Made by a program: the position numbers and the translations under genes. From contig CALKYE010000145.1 in NCBI GenBank assembly GCA_938003765.1, positions 1 through 23,588 on the forward strand: DNA of 23,588 nucleotides, in the 5' to 3' direction. Below, one piece after another: positions 23,452 to 23,588 of this stretch. The stretch is from an uncultured Planctomycetia bacterium (lineage in GTDB: Bacteria > Planctomycetota > UBA1135 > GCA-002686595). Under the pieces are notes generated by a model. It was not told the origin of the DNA, did no database searches, and was given only the letters and a program-made list of their open reading frames with translations. Positions within the stretch are counted from its first letter, which is position 1. Each line of letters begins with the position of its first letter.

Positions 23452-23588
23452 CTACGGCAGGAAGCTCTTGCGGTTGTCGAGCTTGCGGGGCAGGTACTCC
23501 TCGATCACGTAATTGAGGCCCCACTTGGCCAGCGCCTGCTGCTCGGCGCGCACGCCCATCTTGAGCATCTGCTCGATGGCCTTGATCC
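23452..23588 (-). CDS. 3' end of a gene, probably topoisomerase VI subunit A/Spo11-like (partial)
   Basis: I translated this by hand. Only the last 44 codons and a TAG stop lie in the window. The visible end includes MLKMGVRAEQQALAKWGLNY and VIEEYLPRKLDNRKSFLP. A helix with EQQALA followed by YLPxKL near the C-terminus recalls the ends of Spo11/Top6A-family proteins, including bacterial ones. That family cuts DNA with a tyrosine and a Toprim domain, neither of which is in view. The reading frame is well supported by codon composition; the family call is from memory of the C-terminal pattern and is tentative. Confidence 0.5.
   Translation of the reverse strand, partial: IKAIEQMLKMGVRAEQQALAKWGLNYVIEEYLPRKLDNRKSFLP

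Noticed and set aside
1..23588. Search for CRISPR arrays, tRNA/rRNA genes, IS ends, prophage or defence genes
   Set aside because: Reading both strands I saw no regularly spaced repeats, no cloverleaf-like intergenic segments and no transposase, integrase or nuclease signatures. I could not run dedicated tools.

Overview
The window is about 23.6 kb of very GC-rich bacterial chromosome, densely packed with genes on both strands. I see no tRNA, rRNA, CRISPR array, insertion sequence or phage gene. The best guess for the host is a high-GC member of the Planctomycetota. The reasons are a HU protein with a Lys/Ala-rich N-terminal tail, an ECF sigma/anti-sigma pair, many start codons without a clear Shine-Dalgarno sequence, and two large secreted proteins that share a Cys-containing C-terminal domain of a style I associate with that phylum. 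This is inference; Myxococcota or another high-GC lineage is not excluded.

Layout. Positions 1-1216 (minus) hold an ECF sigma factor followed, with a 1-nt overlap, by a membrane-anchored anti-sigma-like protein cut by the window edge. Positions 1372-5072 hold three genes linked to tRNA modification: a divergent TrmB, a queuosine-precursor transporter and a tRNA-dihydrouridine synthase. Between them lie a small four-Cys protein and a SAM methyltransferase. Positions 5078-7449 (minus) hold two secreted proteins of unknown function. Positions 7622-9926 (plus) hold a divergent dihydropteroate synthase and an ATP/ADP-translocase-like membrane carrier.

Positions 9907-15092 (minus) form the most coherent unit: a lipoprotein dipeptidyl peptidase IV, a POT-family peptide transporter and a prolidase (PepQ). 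Together they make an outside-to-inside pathway for Xaa-Pro dipeptides. Positions 15274-15963 encode a DinB-like protein with a basic tail. Positions 16010-17383 (minus) encode the second secreted protein with the shared C-terminal domain. Positions 17583-19105 hold fructose-1,6-bisphosphatase translationally coupled to a small NTF2-like lipoprotein. A 474-bp non-coding stretch with two perfect hairpins leads to a HU gene (19580-19936), which ends in a clear intrinsic terminator. AbgT, a small membrane protein, a papain/C39-like cysteine peptidase lipoprotein, a cupin and the 3' end of a probable topoisomerase VI A-like gene complete the window.

Convergent neighbours overlap at their 3' ends in four places. 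I found no convincing evidence of a wholly new multi-gene system. The points most worth a second look are the Xaa-Pro peptide operon, the shared secreted C-terminal domain, the altered signature residues in TrmB and FolP, and the structured HU leader.
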